This document shows, one piece after another, positions 45,668 to 54,534 of a DNA stretch of 64,000 bases. Made by a program: the position numbers and the translations under genes. This DNA comes from [Empedobacter] haloabium (GTDB lineage Bacteria; Pseudomonadota; Gammaproteobacteria; Burkholderiales; Burkholderiaceae_D): positions 1,240,001 to 1,304,000 of the forward strand of contig CP136508.1 in the NCBI GenBank assembly GCA_008011715.2. The letters are read 5' to 3'. A model generated the notes under the pieces. That model made no database searches, was not told where the DNA came from, and was given only the letters and a program-made list of their open reading frames with translations. Every line of letters starts with the position of its first letter. Positions within the stretch are counted from its first letter, which is position 1.

Positions 45668-45982
45668 GGGTCTGTCCCCGCGGGGACTGACCCTGAAGTT
45701 TGCTGGCGCTTCTCGAACTTCGGGGTCAGTCCCTTGCAGGGACAGACCCCAGCAACCGGGAGACCCGTGGGGCAGCGTGCGAAAGGGTCTGTCCCCGTGG
45801 GGACTGACCCTGAAGTTTGCTGGCGCTCCTCGAACTTCGGGGTCAGTCCCTTGCAGGGACAGACCCCAACAAGCGGAGACCCGTGGGGCAGCGTGCGAAA
45901 GGGTCTGTCCCCGCGGGGACTGACCCTGAAGTTTGCTGGCGCTTCTCGAACTTCGGGGTCAGTCCCTTGCAGGGACAGACCC
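45668..45982. repeat. Three tandem 82 bp quasi-palindromes
   Basis: Units at 45668-45749, 45785-45866 and 45901-45982 have the same length and almost the same sequence, separated by about 35 bp of also-conserved spacer. Each folds on itself: GGGTCTGTCCC pairs with GGGACAGACCC, inner GGGACTGACCC with GGGTCAGTCCC, then GAAGTT with AACTTC. They lie between the MFS start and the LLM stop. Confidence 0.85.
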
Positions 45983-45993
45983 CACGGTGGTGT

Positions 45994-46980
45994 TCAGAGC
46001 CGGCGGTGCACGTCCGCCAGGATCTCGTAGGAGCGCAGCCGCGCGCTGTGCTCGAAGATCTGCGAGGTGATCATCAGCTCGTCCGGCTGGGTGCTGGCGA
46101 TGAAGCCTTTCATCTGCGCCGCGACCGTCTCGGGCGAGCCGACGGCGGAGCAGGACAGCACCGAGTCCAGCATCGCGTTTTCCTGCGGGCCCAGCGCGTC
46201 GCGGTAGTTCGTCACCGGCGGCGGCAACTTTCCGGGCCGGCCCGTGCGCAGGTTGACGAAGGCCTGCTGCATCGACGTGGCGCGCCACTCGGCTTCCTCG
46301 TCCGTTTCGGCCGCGAACACGTTGTAGCCCAGCATGACGTAGGGCTTGTCCAGCTGCGCGGACGGCTTGAAGTTGGCGCGGTAGAGGGCGATCGCCTGCA
46401 TCATCATCTGCGGCGCGAAGTGCGACGCGAACGCGAACGGCAGGCCCAGGTGGGCCGCCAGCTGGGCGCCGAACAGGCTGGAACCGAGTATCCACAGCGG
46501 TACCTTGGCGCCGTGGCCTGGTACCGCCAGCACGCGCTGGCGCGGCTGGTCGGACAGGTAGTCCTGCAGTTCGACGACGTCCTGCGGGAACTGTTCCGCG
46601 TTGGACTCCAGGTTGCGCCGCAGCGCGCGCGCCGTGGTCTGGTCGGAGCCGGGCGCGCGGCCCAGGCCCAGGTCGATGCGGCCGGGGAACAGCGCCTCCA
46701 GCGTGCCGAATTGTTCCGCGATGACGAGCGGTGCGTGGTTCGGCAGCATGATGCCGCCCGCGCCGACGCGGATCGTCGACGTGCCGCCGGCCACGTGGGC
46801 GATGACGACGGCGGTGGCCGCGCTGGCGATGCCCGGCATGCCGTGGTGTTCCGCCAGCCAGTAGCGGTGGTAGCCCCACCGTTCGCCATGCCGGGCCAGG
46901 TCCAGCGTATTGCGCAGCGACGCGCCGGCATCGCTGCCCTGCGCGATCGGGGAAAGATCGAGTATGGAAAATGGAATCAT
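45994..46980 (-). CDS. LLM-class flavin-dependent oxidoreductase
   Basis: The 328-residue protein is a luciferase-like monooxygenase-fold enzyme. It has [31 protein letters not shown] and [13 protein letters not shown], typical of the YhbW-like subgroup that uses reduced FMN. The substrate is unknown. It ends 12 bp from the tandem repeats. Start [10 protein letters not shown] is the family's usual N-terminus. Confidence 0.9.
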   Translation of the reverse strand: MIPFSILDLSPIAQGSDAGASLRNTLDLARHGERWGYHRYWLAEHHGMPGIASAATAVVIAHVAGGTSTIRVGAGGIMLPNHAPLVIAEQFGTLEALFPGRIDLGLGRAPGSDQTTARALRRNLESNAEQFPQDVVELQDYLSDQPRQRVLAVPGHGAKVPLWILGSSLFGAQLAAHLGLPFAFASHFAPQMMMQAIALYRANFKPSAQLDKPYVMLGYNVFAAETDEEAEWRATSMQQAFVNLRTGRPGKLPPPVTNYRDALGPQENAMLDSVLSCSAVGSPETVAAQMKGFIASTQPDELMITSQIFEHSARLRSYEILADVHRRL

Positions 46981-47052
46981 GGCGTGTCATGTCGGGACGA
47001 GCCTGGCCGTTTCAAGCAAGGCCCTGCCGCCGCCATGGGTTTAACGCCGTGC

Positions 47053-49404
47053 TTACTGGGCCTCGGCCGGCGCCAGCGCGCGGGCGCGCAGCAACTCGTT
47101 CAGTTGCGCCAGCTGCAGCGGCTTGACGATGTGATGGTCGAACCCGGCCGCGCGCGAGCGTTGCTGGTCCTGCAACTGCCCCCAGCCCGTGACGGCCACC
47201 AGCGTGCAGTCGCGCAGTTGCGAATTGGCGCGCAGCCGGCGCGCCAGCTCGTAGCCGTCCAGTCGTGGCATGCCGATGTCGAGGAAGGCAATCTGCGGTT
47301 CGAACGCCTCGGCGCAGCGCAGCGCGGACAGGCCGTCGTAGCACACCTGCACCTGCTGGCCGGCGGCAAGCAGCAGGGTGCGCAGGGTATTGGCGTGGTC
47401 CACGTTGTCGTCCGCCACCAGCACGCGCAGGGGCGGAATCGGCGTGCCGGCATTATTGTCGGCCACCGGCGCGGCCGTGGCTTGCGTGGCCAGCGGCAGC
47501 TCGATGGCGAAGGTGCTGCCCAGGCCTTCGCCGGGGCTCGCCGCCGTCAGCGTGCCGCCGTGCAGCTCGACCAGGCGCCGCGCCAGTGACAGGCCGATGC
47601 CCAGGCCCGCCTGCGAGCGGCCCAGCGAGCGGTCGGCCTGGAAGAAGATGTCGAACACGTGCGGCAGCGCGGCCGCGCCGATGCCGATGCCGTTGTCGCT
47701 GATCTCGATGCGCACCTGGCCGTGGTGCTGCGGCTCGCCCGCGTGCGGGCGCAGCACGAACACGTCCAGCGCGATGCGCCCGCCGTTCGGCGTGTACTTG
47801 GCGGCGTTGTTCAGCAGGTTGGAGAACACCTGCGCCAGCCGGGTGGCGTCGCCCGTCAGCGCCACCGGCTGGTCCGGCTGGTGCACCGACAGCGCATGGC
47901 GGCGCTGCTGCAGCAGCGGGCCGGAAGTCTCCAGCGCGTGCCCGATCACGTCTTGCAGCACCAGCGGCTCGTGCCGGATGCCCAGCTTGTTCGTCGTGAT
48001 GCGCGAGACGTCCAGCAGGTCGTCCACCAGCCGCACCATCTGCTTCAGCTGGCGTTCCATGATGTCCAGCACGTTGCTGGCCGGGACGGCGGCGCGGCCG
48101 GGCAGGCGCAAGATCTGCAGCGCATTGACCAAGGGCGCCATCGGGTTGCGCAGCTCGTGCGCCAGCGTGGCCAGGAATTCGTCCTTGCGCACGTCGGCCG
48201 CCTGCAGCGCTTCCTGGGCGGCACGGCGGTCGCGTAGCTCCTTGGCGGCCCGGGCGCGCGCCTCGTCCAGGGCCAGCGCGGCGCGCTCGAGCGAGTCGGC
48301 CACCTGCTGGGCTTCGCGGAAATCGACCCGCGGCGGCTGCACCGGCCGGCCGGCACCCAGCGCGGTGGCCGGGTCGATCAGCGCATGCACGGAATGGGCG
48401 ATACGGCCGCCGACCAGCCAGGCCATCGCGAAGCCCATCGCCAGCAGCACGACGGTGGCCACGATCAGCGACTCCAGGGTGCGCAACAGGCCCGCCGTCA
48501 GGTTCTTGTGCGGCACGCCCAGCATCACCGTCCAGCCGGACTTGGGCGAGCGGCTGTACAGCGTGACCACCTCGACGTCGTCCACCGTCAGCGAATCGAA
48601 CGTGTCCTCCAGTTGCTGGCGCACGCGCGCCACCACTTCGGGGCGCGGCTGGCGCCCCTGGAACTGTTCGATCTGCAGGTTGCGCGCGACGATGGCCGCG
48701 TCGCTGTCGAGGATCGCCGCGCGCCAGCTGTCGGGGATCTTCTGGTCGGTCAGGATGCCGTTCAGCGCGGACGGCATGACCTGCGCCGCCAGCACGTAAC
48801 GCACGGCGCCGTCGCGCAGGATCGGCACGGCCACCGTGATCGTCATGGCACCGTTGGCGGCGCGGTACAGGCTGGAGACGCCCGGCTGGCGCATGCGCAC
48901 GACCTGGCGCAGCAGCGCCGCCGGACCGACGCCCTGGCCGGCAGCGGCCGTGTTCATCAGTTGCCGGCCGCTGGCGGGGGCGTACAGCACGATCTCCGTG
49001 ATGGGCAGGATCGCGTGCACGTTCGAGGCCTGGCGCCGGAACTCGGCATGGTCTGCGCTGTCGATGTCGTCGGAGATGGACAAGGTGCGCAAGGCGGTGA
49101 CGACCGTGTCGAAATCGCGGTCCACCACGGAAACCATCGAACGCGCCGTCGACATCGCTTCGGCCAGCAGGCTGGAGCGCTCGACCCGGTAGTGGTCATA
49201 GATCAGGAAGCCGGACACGATGGCGGCCGGCAGCACGCAGCTGAGCACCAGCAGCGCCAGCCTGAACCGGATCGTGGGCAGGCGCGCGGCCGCGCTGTGG
49301 CGGGCCGTGCCGTTCAAGCCGGCAGGGAGAGGAGTGGGCTCCACGGAGGATCGCTGTCGTTTGGGAAAAGATGTAAACTGGTAATTGTTGTAACACGTTA
49401 CCAT
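47053..49404 (-). CDS. Hybrid sensor histidine kinase
   Basis: The 783-residue protein has a membrane span near 50-70, a periplasmic Cache-like sensor of about 240 residues, a second span near 310-330, a linker helix, HisKA with phosphorylated His in LATLAHELRNPM (near 416), a HATPase domain (NLLNNAAKYT, SDNGIGIG, GLGIGLSLA) and a C-terminal receiver with Asp near 709 in FLDIGMP and Lys in VKPL. No partner response regulator adjoins. The start is uncertain; MVTCYNNYQF was chosen and a GTG 20 codons in is possible. Confidence 0.9.
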   Translation of the reverse strand: MVTCYNNYQFTSFPKRQRSSVEPTPLPAGLNGTARHSAAARLPTIRFRLALLVLSCVLPAAIVSGFLIYDHYRVERSSLLAEAMSTARSMVSVVDRDFDTVVTALRTLSISDDIDSADHAEFRRQASNVHAILPITEIVLYAPASGRQLMNTAAAGQGVGPAALLRQVVRMRQPGVSSLYRAANGAMTITVAVPILRDGAVRYVLAAQVMPSALNGILTDQKIPDSWRAAILDSDAAIVARNLQIEQFQGRQPRPEVVARVRQQLEDTFDSLTVDDVEVVTLYSRSPKSGWTVMLGVPHKNLTAGLLRTLESLIVATVVLLAMGFAMAWLVGGRIAHSVHALIDPATALGAGRPVQPPRVDFREAQQVADSLERAALALDEARARAAKELRDRRAAQEALQAADVRKDEFLATLAHELRNPMAPLVNALQILRLPGRAAVPASNVLDIMERQLKQMVRLVDDLLDVSRITTNKLGIRHEPLVLQDVIGHALETSGPLLQQRRHALSVHQPDQPVALTGDATRLAQVFSNLLNNAAKYTPNGGRIALDVFVLRPHAGEPQHHGQVRIEISDNGIGIGAAALPHVFDIFFQADRSLGRSQAGLGIGLSLARRLVELHGGTLTAASPGEGLGSTFAIELPLATQATAAPVADNNAGTPIPPLRVLVADDNVDHANTLRTLLLAAGQQVQVCYDGLSALRCAEAFEPQIAFLDIGMPRLDGYELARRLRANSQLRDCTLVAVTGWGQLQDQQRSRAAGFDHHIVKPLQLAQLNELLRARALAPAEAQ

Positions 49405-49522
49405 AGCTTCGCCGCCCAATGGCGGTGCGGCGTTCGCGACGACTGCCAGGCCGCGCACGCTGTTGTTCAGGAGCAGCAAGCTGTACCCTCTCGTCCCGTG
49501 CCGTTACCCATACAGGTGTGCC

Positions 49523-51037
49523 ATGCTGAAGAAAGCCGTGCTGTTGTCCATGCTGCTGTCCGCCCTGTCGCCCGATGCCCTGGCGGCGCCCAGCCCGCTG
49601 GCCGTGGCGACGGCCGAGCACGCGCGCAATGCGTATGCGGGCAAGGTCGTGGACACGCTGGCCGGCCTGGTTGCCTTCAACACGGTGGCCGATCCGCAGG
49701 TGCCGTTCGAACGCAATCCCGCCCATCTCGGCTTCAAGGCCTACCTGAAGAAGGAGGCGCACCGGCTGGGTTTCGACTATCGCGATGACGGGTACGTCGT
49801 CGTCATCGGTCATGGCCGTGGCCGCGAACGCGTCGGTGTCATCACGCATGGCGACGTGCAGCCAGTCGATCCGGCCAAGTGGCGCCAGTCGCCATTCCGG
49901 CTCGACCGCACCAGCGAGCCCGGCTTGCTGCTGGGACGGGGCACGGAAGACGACAAGGGGCCGATCGCCACTGCGCTGTATGCGATGAAGGCCATCAAGG
50001 ATCGCAAGGTGCCGCTGCGCAAGCGCATCGAGCTGTACGTCTACATGGCGGAGGAATCGGACTGGGCGCCGCTCGAGGCCTACCTGAAGACGCATACGCC
50101 ACCCCAGGTCAACATTACGCTCGACGCCGAGTACCCGGCCGTGACGGCCGAGAAAGGCTGGGGTCTGCTCAGCGTGGCGGTGCCGCTCGGTACCGCGCCC
50201 TCGGCGCCGCCGGACGGGGCCGTGCTGACCAGTTTCGCGGGCGGCTTTTTCGACAGCCAGATCCCGGAAGACGCGAGCGCCGTCATCGACGGCGCCAGCG
50301 TCGAACTGGAACAGGCGATCCGGACGCGAGCGGCCGCCCAGCCGGGCATGCGCTATACGTTCCAGCGTTCGGGCCAGCGCCTGACAGTAGAGGCGCAAGG
50401 CGTGTCGGCGCACTCGTCGAAACCGGAGGACGGCGTCAACGCCATCGCCATGCTGGCCGATGCGCTGGCCGGCCAGACCTGGCGCGGTACGCCGGCCGCG
50501 GCCATGGTGCACTTCCTGAACGACCTCGTCGGCACCGGACTGTACGGCGAGAAGTTCGGCGAAGCCGCCTACCGTGACGAATTCATGGGGCCGATGACGG
50601 TCGCACCCGTCGTCCTGAAGGAGGCCGAAGGCGCGCTGCGGCTGAACATCAACCTGCGCCGCCCGCGCGGCAAGCCGGCACCGCTGCTGGAAGGGCAGTT
50701 CAAGGCCGCGTTCGACGCGTGGAAAGCCCGTCAGGGCAACGTGGTCGCCGGTGCGACGCTGGTAACGCAGCTGGGCGAGCCCTGGGTGCAAAACGACGCG
50801 CCGCAACTGCCCGTGCTGCTGGACGTGTTCTCGCACTATACGGGCATCGCCGACGCGAAACCGGTATCGATCGGCGGCGGCACCAATTCGCGGCTGTTCC
50901 CGAACGCGGTGAGCTTCGGCCCCAGCATGCCTGGCGCCGTCTATACGGGCCATTCGGAACATGAATTCATCAGTGAGAAGCAGCTGCTGCTGAACCTGCG
51001 GATGTATACGGCCGTGCTGGTCGAGCTGGCGCGCTAG
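49523..51037 (+). CDS. Exported M20-family dipeptidase
   Basis: The 504-residue protein starts MLKKAVLLSM with a signal peptide ending DALAAP. M20 metal residues are in place: His and Asp in THGDVQPVD, Asp in GTEDDKG, Glu-Glu in AEESDW, Asp in LDAEYP and His in TGHSEHEF. The HSSKPEDG stretch belongs to the dimerisation lid. It is closest in pattern to PepV/Sapep-type dipeptidases, but periplasmic. It is divergent from the histidine kinase. Confidence 0.9.
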   Translation: MLKKAVLLSMLLSALSPDALAAPSPLAVATAEHARNAYAGKVVDTLAGLVAFNTVADPQVPFERNPAHLGFKAYLKKEAHRLGFDYRDDGYVVVIGHGRGRERVGVITHGDVQPVDPAKWRQSPFRLDRTSEPGLLLGRGTEDDKGPIATALYAMKAIKDRKVPLRKRIELYVYMAEESDWAPLEAYLKTHTPPQVNITLDAEYPAVTAEKGWGLLSVAVPLGTAPSAPPDGAVLTSFAGGFFDSQIPEDASAVIDGASVELEQAIRTRAAAQPGMRYTFQRSGQRLTVEAQGVSAHSSKPEDGVNAIAMLADALAGQTWRGTPAAAMVHFLNDLVGTGLYGEKFGEAAYRDEFMGPMTVAPVVLKEAEGALRLNINLRRPRGKPAPLLEGQFKAAFDAWKARQGNVVAGATLVTQLGEPWVQNDAPQLPVLLDVFSHYTGIADAKPVSIGGGTNSRLFPNAVSFGPSMPGAVYTGHSEHEFISEKQLLLNLRMYTAVLVELAR

Positions 51038-51511
51038 GCACGGCAGCACGCCGTCCCGGCGACCGGCGGGATGGCTGGGAGCGATCGCCCTGGAAGGGCG
51101 CTGCCCGTGGTGGCGATCCCGACCCTGAGGAACCGCGCAAAGCGGCGTCCCGTTCGCGTCTTGCCGGCACGGTTGTCATGACGCTTCTCATCCATCCGCA
51201 ATCCGTCGCCGCTACCGTGAAAACCCGTCGCCATAATCCTTGTCGATTTATCACGCGGCGCTGCAATAATATTAACGATGGCAAGCAGATAATATCGAGA
51301 CGGGCTGTCAATTATTTGTTGTAACGCGCAAAAATAATCTGCCAAAACCGCGAAAAAGCAGTTTTCTCTCGTCCTCAAATCATTTACCATGGGCAACAAG
51401 TCGCTCTGCAAGCGGCTTCCAGCCCATGCCCGGCTGTCGTCGACGGGCATTCACATTCGGTTTTCATTAGCGAAAACACCAATCCATTAAAAGATTGGCA
51501 AAGGAATCTGC
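51038..51511. other. Intergenic region, no gene
   Basis: The left half is GC-rich with short hairpins after the M20 stop. The right half, from about 51220, is A/T-rich and probably contains the promoter of the TraB/GumN gene. No ORF with a ribosome site is seen. Confidence 0.5.
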
Positions 51512-52510
51512 ATGCCGCGTTATTTGACTTTCGTTATTGCCCTATTCATTTCATGGTCGGCCAATAGTATGGAAATGAGCATCCCCAAGGAAGTTACCTC
51601 GACGGTAGCTTCCGCGGTGCCCGCCAGCGCCGCCGCGCCGATTCAACTGCAGGCCGGGCCGCGAGAGGCCGGGCCGCGAGAGGCCGCGCCCCGCCGCGGC
51701 ACCCTTTACAAGGTACGCCACGATGGCAAAACCAGCTACCTGTTCGGTACCATCCACGTCGGCAAGCAGGGTTTTTTCCCGCTCGAACCGGAAGTTACTC
51801 GCGCACTGGCCGATTCCAGCGCTCTTGTGCTGGAACTCGACACGCGTGTCCACAAGCCGTTCGAACAAGCCCTGGCAAAATACGGCAGCTATCCGCCTGG
51901 AGATTCCATCACCCGGCACCTGTCGCCGCGCGCGCTCACCCAACTGAACAAGGCGCTGGCCAGGGCCGGCCTGGCGTTGCAGAACGTCGCCATGTACCGG
52001 CCGTGGCTCGTCGCCAACATCCTCGTCGGCACTGAGATCGAGAAGCACGGATATCACCGCAGCAACGGGGTCGAGGGCTTCCTGCTGACGGCGGCAGTGG
52101 AACAGAAAAAGGAAGTGCACGAGCTGGAATCGGCAGACTACCAGCTCAGCCTGTTCGCATCGCTCGACGACGCCCAGCAGGAGCGCTACCTGATGGAAAA
52201 CCTGGAAGAACTGGAAAACGGCAGGGCGCTGCAGAAGTCGGCCGGCCTGATCGACGCATGGAGCAACGCGGACGCTGCCCGTATCGACGTGATGGCACGC
52301 GAGCTGACGTCTGGCGATACCGTGTCCGCCACATTCATGGACCGCACGCTGCTGGGCAAGCGCAATCCGGAAATGGCCGCGCACATCGAGCGCATCATGC
52401 AAAGCGATCAGGTGGCCTTCGTCGGCATCGGCCTGCTGCACCTCGTGGGCGATAACGGTATCCCGGCATTGCTGCGCCAGCGTGGCTACGACGTCGAAAA
52501 GGTCTACTGA
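51512..52510 (+). CDS. TraB/GumN-family protein
   Basis: The 332-residue protein has an N-terminal hydrophobic segment (signal or anchor). The family motifs are YLFGTIHVGK near 75 and GLLHLVGDNGIPALLRQRGY at the end. Related to the Tiki/TraB fold, which is likely metal-dependent; the bacterial role is unknown. AAAGGA precedes the ATG. Near residue 50 the DNA carries a short tandem duplication giving AGPREAGPREA. Confidence 0.85.
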   Translation: MPRYLTFVIALFISWSANSMEMSIPKEVTSTVASAVPASAAAPIQLQAGPREAGPREAAPRRGTLYKVRHDGKTSYLFGTIHVGKQGFFPLEPEVTRALADSSALVLELDTRVHKPFEQALAKYGSYPPGDSITRHLSPRALTQLNKALARAGLALQNVAMYRPWLVANILVGTEIEKHGYHRSNGVEGFLLTAAVEQKKEVHELESADYQLSLFASLDDAQQERYLMENLEELENGRALQKSAGLIDAWSNADAARIDVMARELTSGDTVSATFMDRTLLGKRNPEMAAHIERIMQSDQVAFVGIGLLHLVGDNGIPALLRQRGYDVEKVY

Positions 52511-52691
52511 ACGCTCTGCTCCTGCCTGCAACCGCGAACGACGCGTCGATTGCGGCGCGTCGCGACTGCGCGGACTATCCCTGTACCGACGCTGGCGCCG
52601 CAGACACCGTTGCGCGACAAAGCCGTGCCGTTTCCGGCACCGACCGTGGATCGGCCTGCTTCAATACGTGTCGCGCGAGGCGCCGGCCTTG

Positions 52692-53312
52692 CTATTGCCG
52701 CTGGATGATCCCGTTGCGATACGTGACGCTGTCGCCGATCCGGTAGGTCGGCGCATTCTCGACGATGACGGCTTGGCTGCCGCCATCGTCGGTGCGCAGC
52801 GTGACGCGATAAACGGTACCCATCGCCGCGCCGGTGCCAGGGACGACACCCCCGGCGGCTGCCGCGCCGGGCGCGCCGCTGATGCCGATGCCGGTGTGCG
52901 CTTCCTGCCGCGACAGCGGTTCGATGGCGAGCACGGTTCCGCGCCAGCTCATCTGCGTGTCGCCCTTGGCGCCCCCGGGCATGCGGTCGTCCGTTCTCGT
53001 GGCCGAGCTGCCCGTCGTGCCCGTGCTGGCGCTGTTGCCACTGGTCCGGCCCGTGTCGTCTCGTTGCTGGCGCTGTTCCTGTCGACGGTCCTGCCGACGG
53101 TCCTGCCATGTGCCGCCGGACTTGTCCGGCTCCATCGCCTTGTCCTGCGCGTCGTAGCTGCGGGCGCCATTGCCTTCCAGGCTGTTGCCGGACGTGCCCA
53201 CGTTCGACGCGCCGGCGCTGCCGGCCCTGTTCGCCATGTTGCCACACCCCGCAGCAGCCGCGCAGAGCAACGCCATTCCACAAAGCGTGATGATGCCTGT
53301 TCTTGATGTCAT
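52692..53312 (-). CDS. Lipoprotein with conserved-looking C-terminal strand domain
   Basis: The 206-residue protein MTSRTGIITL follows GGAGAC; the lipobox is AAAAGC. A Gly/Ser/Gln/Arg-rich, probably disordered middle (RRQDRRQEQRQQR) leads to a C-terminal domain, MSWRGTVLAIEPL and YRVTLRTDDGG...IGDSVTYRNGIIQ, like the outer-membrane SlyB-type or similar small beta domains, not securely. A perfect FNR-type box lies about 90 bp upstream. Confidence 0.75.
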   Translation of the reverse strand: MTSRTGIITLCGMALLCAAAAGCGNMANRAGSAGASNVGTSGNSLEGNGARSYDAQDKAMEPDKSGGTWQDRRQDRRQEQRQQRDDTGRTSGNSASTGTTGSSATRTDDRMPGGAKGDTQMSWRGTVLAIEPLSRQEAHTGIGISGAPGAAAAGGVVPGTGAAMGTVYRVTLRTDDGGSQAVIVENAPTYRIGDSVTYRNGIIQRQ

Positions 53313-53395
53313 GATAAGTCTCCGGAAGCGAGCGACTTGCCCGTACACCTAAGACGCGGCAGCGGGCTGGATCGTTCAGCCAGAGTGGTCGGCGC

Positions 53396-53409
53396 TTGAT
53401 ATGGATCAA
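53396..53409. promoter_or_regulatory. FNR/ANR-type box
   Basis: TTGAT-ATGG-ATCAA is a perfect FNR consensus. Centred at 53402.5, it is well placed upstream of the minus-strand lipoprotein gene (start 53312). No good -10 is evident at the expected spacing. Confidence 0.45.
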
Positions 53410-53551
53410 ACGCAGCGCTGTGGGACCCGGAAAGGGCCGAGCGACTCGTGGCGGCGCGCGCCGCGTAACGCCGGTGTGCCGGCGCCTCGTCATCCTGCCA
53501 CTCTCGGCTTGCAGGAGCAATCTCAGCGGCCGGCAATAAAGCAGCGCTTCC

Positions 53552-53947
53552 CTAGGAAGCGACCTTGCGCGTCGACCACAGCGTCCACATCAAGCTGGCC
53601 GTTACGACCGCGGCGGTACAGTCGACCAGCCAGTCGCGTACGGCGCCGTGGCGATACGGCAGGAAGCTCTGCACGCATTCGTCGATGGCGCCCATCGCGG
53701 CGATCGTCAGCACGGCCTTCACTGCGCGCTGGGCCGGCGTTCCGCGGCTGCCGGTAAAGATGAGAAATGCGAGCACGGCATAGGCGCAAGAGTGCAGCAC
53801 GACACCAGAGGCAACCTCGGCGGCGTCCGCGCGGGCACCCGGGATCGAACCGACGATGACGATCAGGGCGAACATCGTCCAGGCGCCCCAGTAGCGCAGG
53901 CGGGCATGGGAAGGTTGCAGCAGCAGGATGTTCAGCAGGTTCAGCAC
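53552..53947 (-). CDS. VanZ-like membrane protein
   Basis: The 131-residue protein begins with GTG at 53947. It has about four spans, with VGSIPGARA and the acidic/charged IDECVQSFLPYRHGAVRDWL motif typical of VanZ-like proteins. Function is uncertain in most bacteria. A minus-strand intrinsic terminator lies 51 bp before its start. Confidence 0.85.
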   Translation of the reverse strand: MLNLLNILLLQPSHARLRYWGAWTMFALIVIVGSIPGARADAAEVASGVVLHSCAYAVLAFLIFTGSRGTPAQRAVKAVLTIAAMGAIDECVQSFLPYRHGAVRDWLVDCTAAVVTASLMWTLWSTRKVAS

Positions 53948-53997
53948 GGCAGTTATGACAGTTGCGGGAAAAACAAGACGATAACACGAGCTGCCGG

Positions 53998-54090
53998 AAA
54001 AAACGCCCGCCGTGGTGGCGGGCGCGAAACCCTGTACGGGCCAAGAGATCGAGCGATCGGAATTCGGAGCGGTGTGCCAGCCGGCACACC
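53998..54090 (-). ncRNA. Candidate attenuator or small RNA ahead of vanZ
   Basis: On the minus strand two strong hairpins occur in order. The first, GGTGTGCC/GGCACACC with a 4-base loop, is at 54071-54090. The second, CGCCCGCC/GGCGGGCG (54004-54024), is followed by six T at 53998-54003, an intrinsic terminator. It ends 51 bp before vanZ. Either a small RNA ends here, or read-through into vanZ is regulated. A minus-strand TATACT lies near 54135-54141. Confidence 0.45.
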
Positions 54091-54293
54091 TGTTCTGCCG
54101 CCACGCATATCGGTTGCGTGTGCAGCAGATGAGTCAAGTATAGGACCGCATTGTGACGGGCTCATGACACCTCGCAACAACACCTCACTGCTTTTCAAAC
54201 AATCTTTTTTCGCTCAGTAATCGTTGGATTGTAACCAGTAGTTACGTTACTCAACAATTGTCCGTGAAAAAACTTTCAGCAATGTACCTTGCG

Positions 54294-54327
54294 GCAAAAT
54301 TACATTTTGCAATTTCTCTGTTATAAA
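54294..54327 (+). promoter_or_regulatory. Promoter region of the second TonB receptor
   Basis: GCAAAAT-TAC-ATTTTGC (54294-54310) is a perfect dyad just before TATAAA (54322-54327). A second dyad, GTTGTTG/CAACAAC, is at 54376-54394 in the likely leader. The whole stretch 54150-54400 is A/T-rich and holds no gene. Confidence 0.45.
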
Positions 54328-54534
54328 TTATTTCCTATCAATAAGTTGTATTGGTGGAAACGACAGTGAGCGTGCGTTGTTGTTTCGCAACAACATCTGT
54401 CCTTAACTGACTTTACTACCTGGAAATGGTCTGATACCGGCCCTTAAAAGGGCAATTCGCGCGGCTGGCGGCAGGCGGCAAGCTGCCAGCAGCGTGGACG
54501 AATCACATTGAGTGACCACTAGCAGGAGAGAGTC

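Noticed and set aside
45660..45990. CRISPR array at the tandem repeats
   Set aside because: Spacers between units are conserved and about 35 bp in sequence common to the copies, units are 82 bp quasi-palindromes, and there are no cas genes.
51100..51180. Cyclic-di-GMP (GEMM) riboswitch before the TraB/GumN gene
   Set aside because: A GCAAAGC-like stretch is present, but it is simply a CCGC-GCAAA-GCGG hairpin; the other conserved GEMM blocks are missing and the distance to the gene is large.
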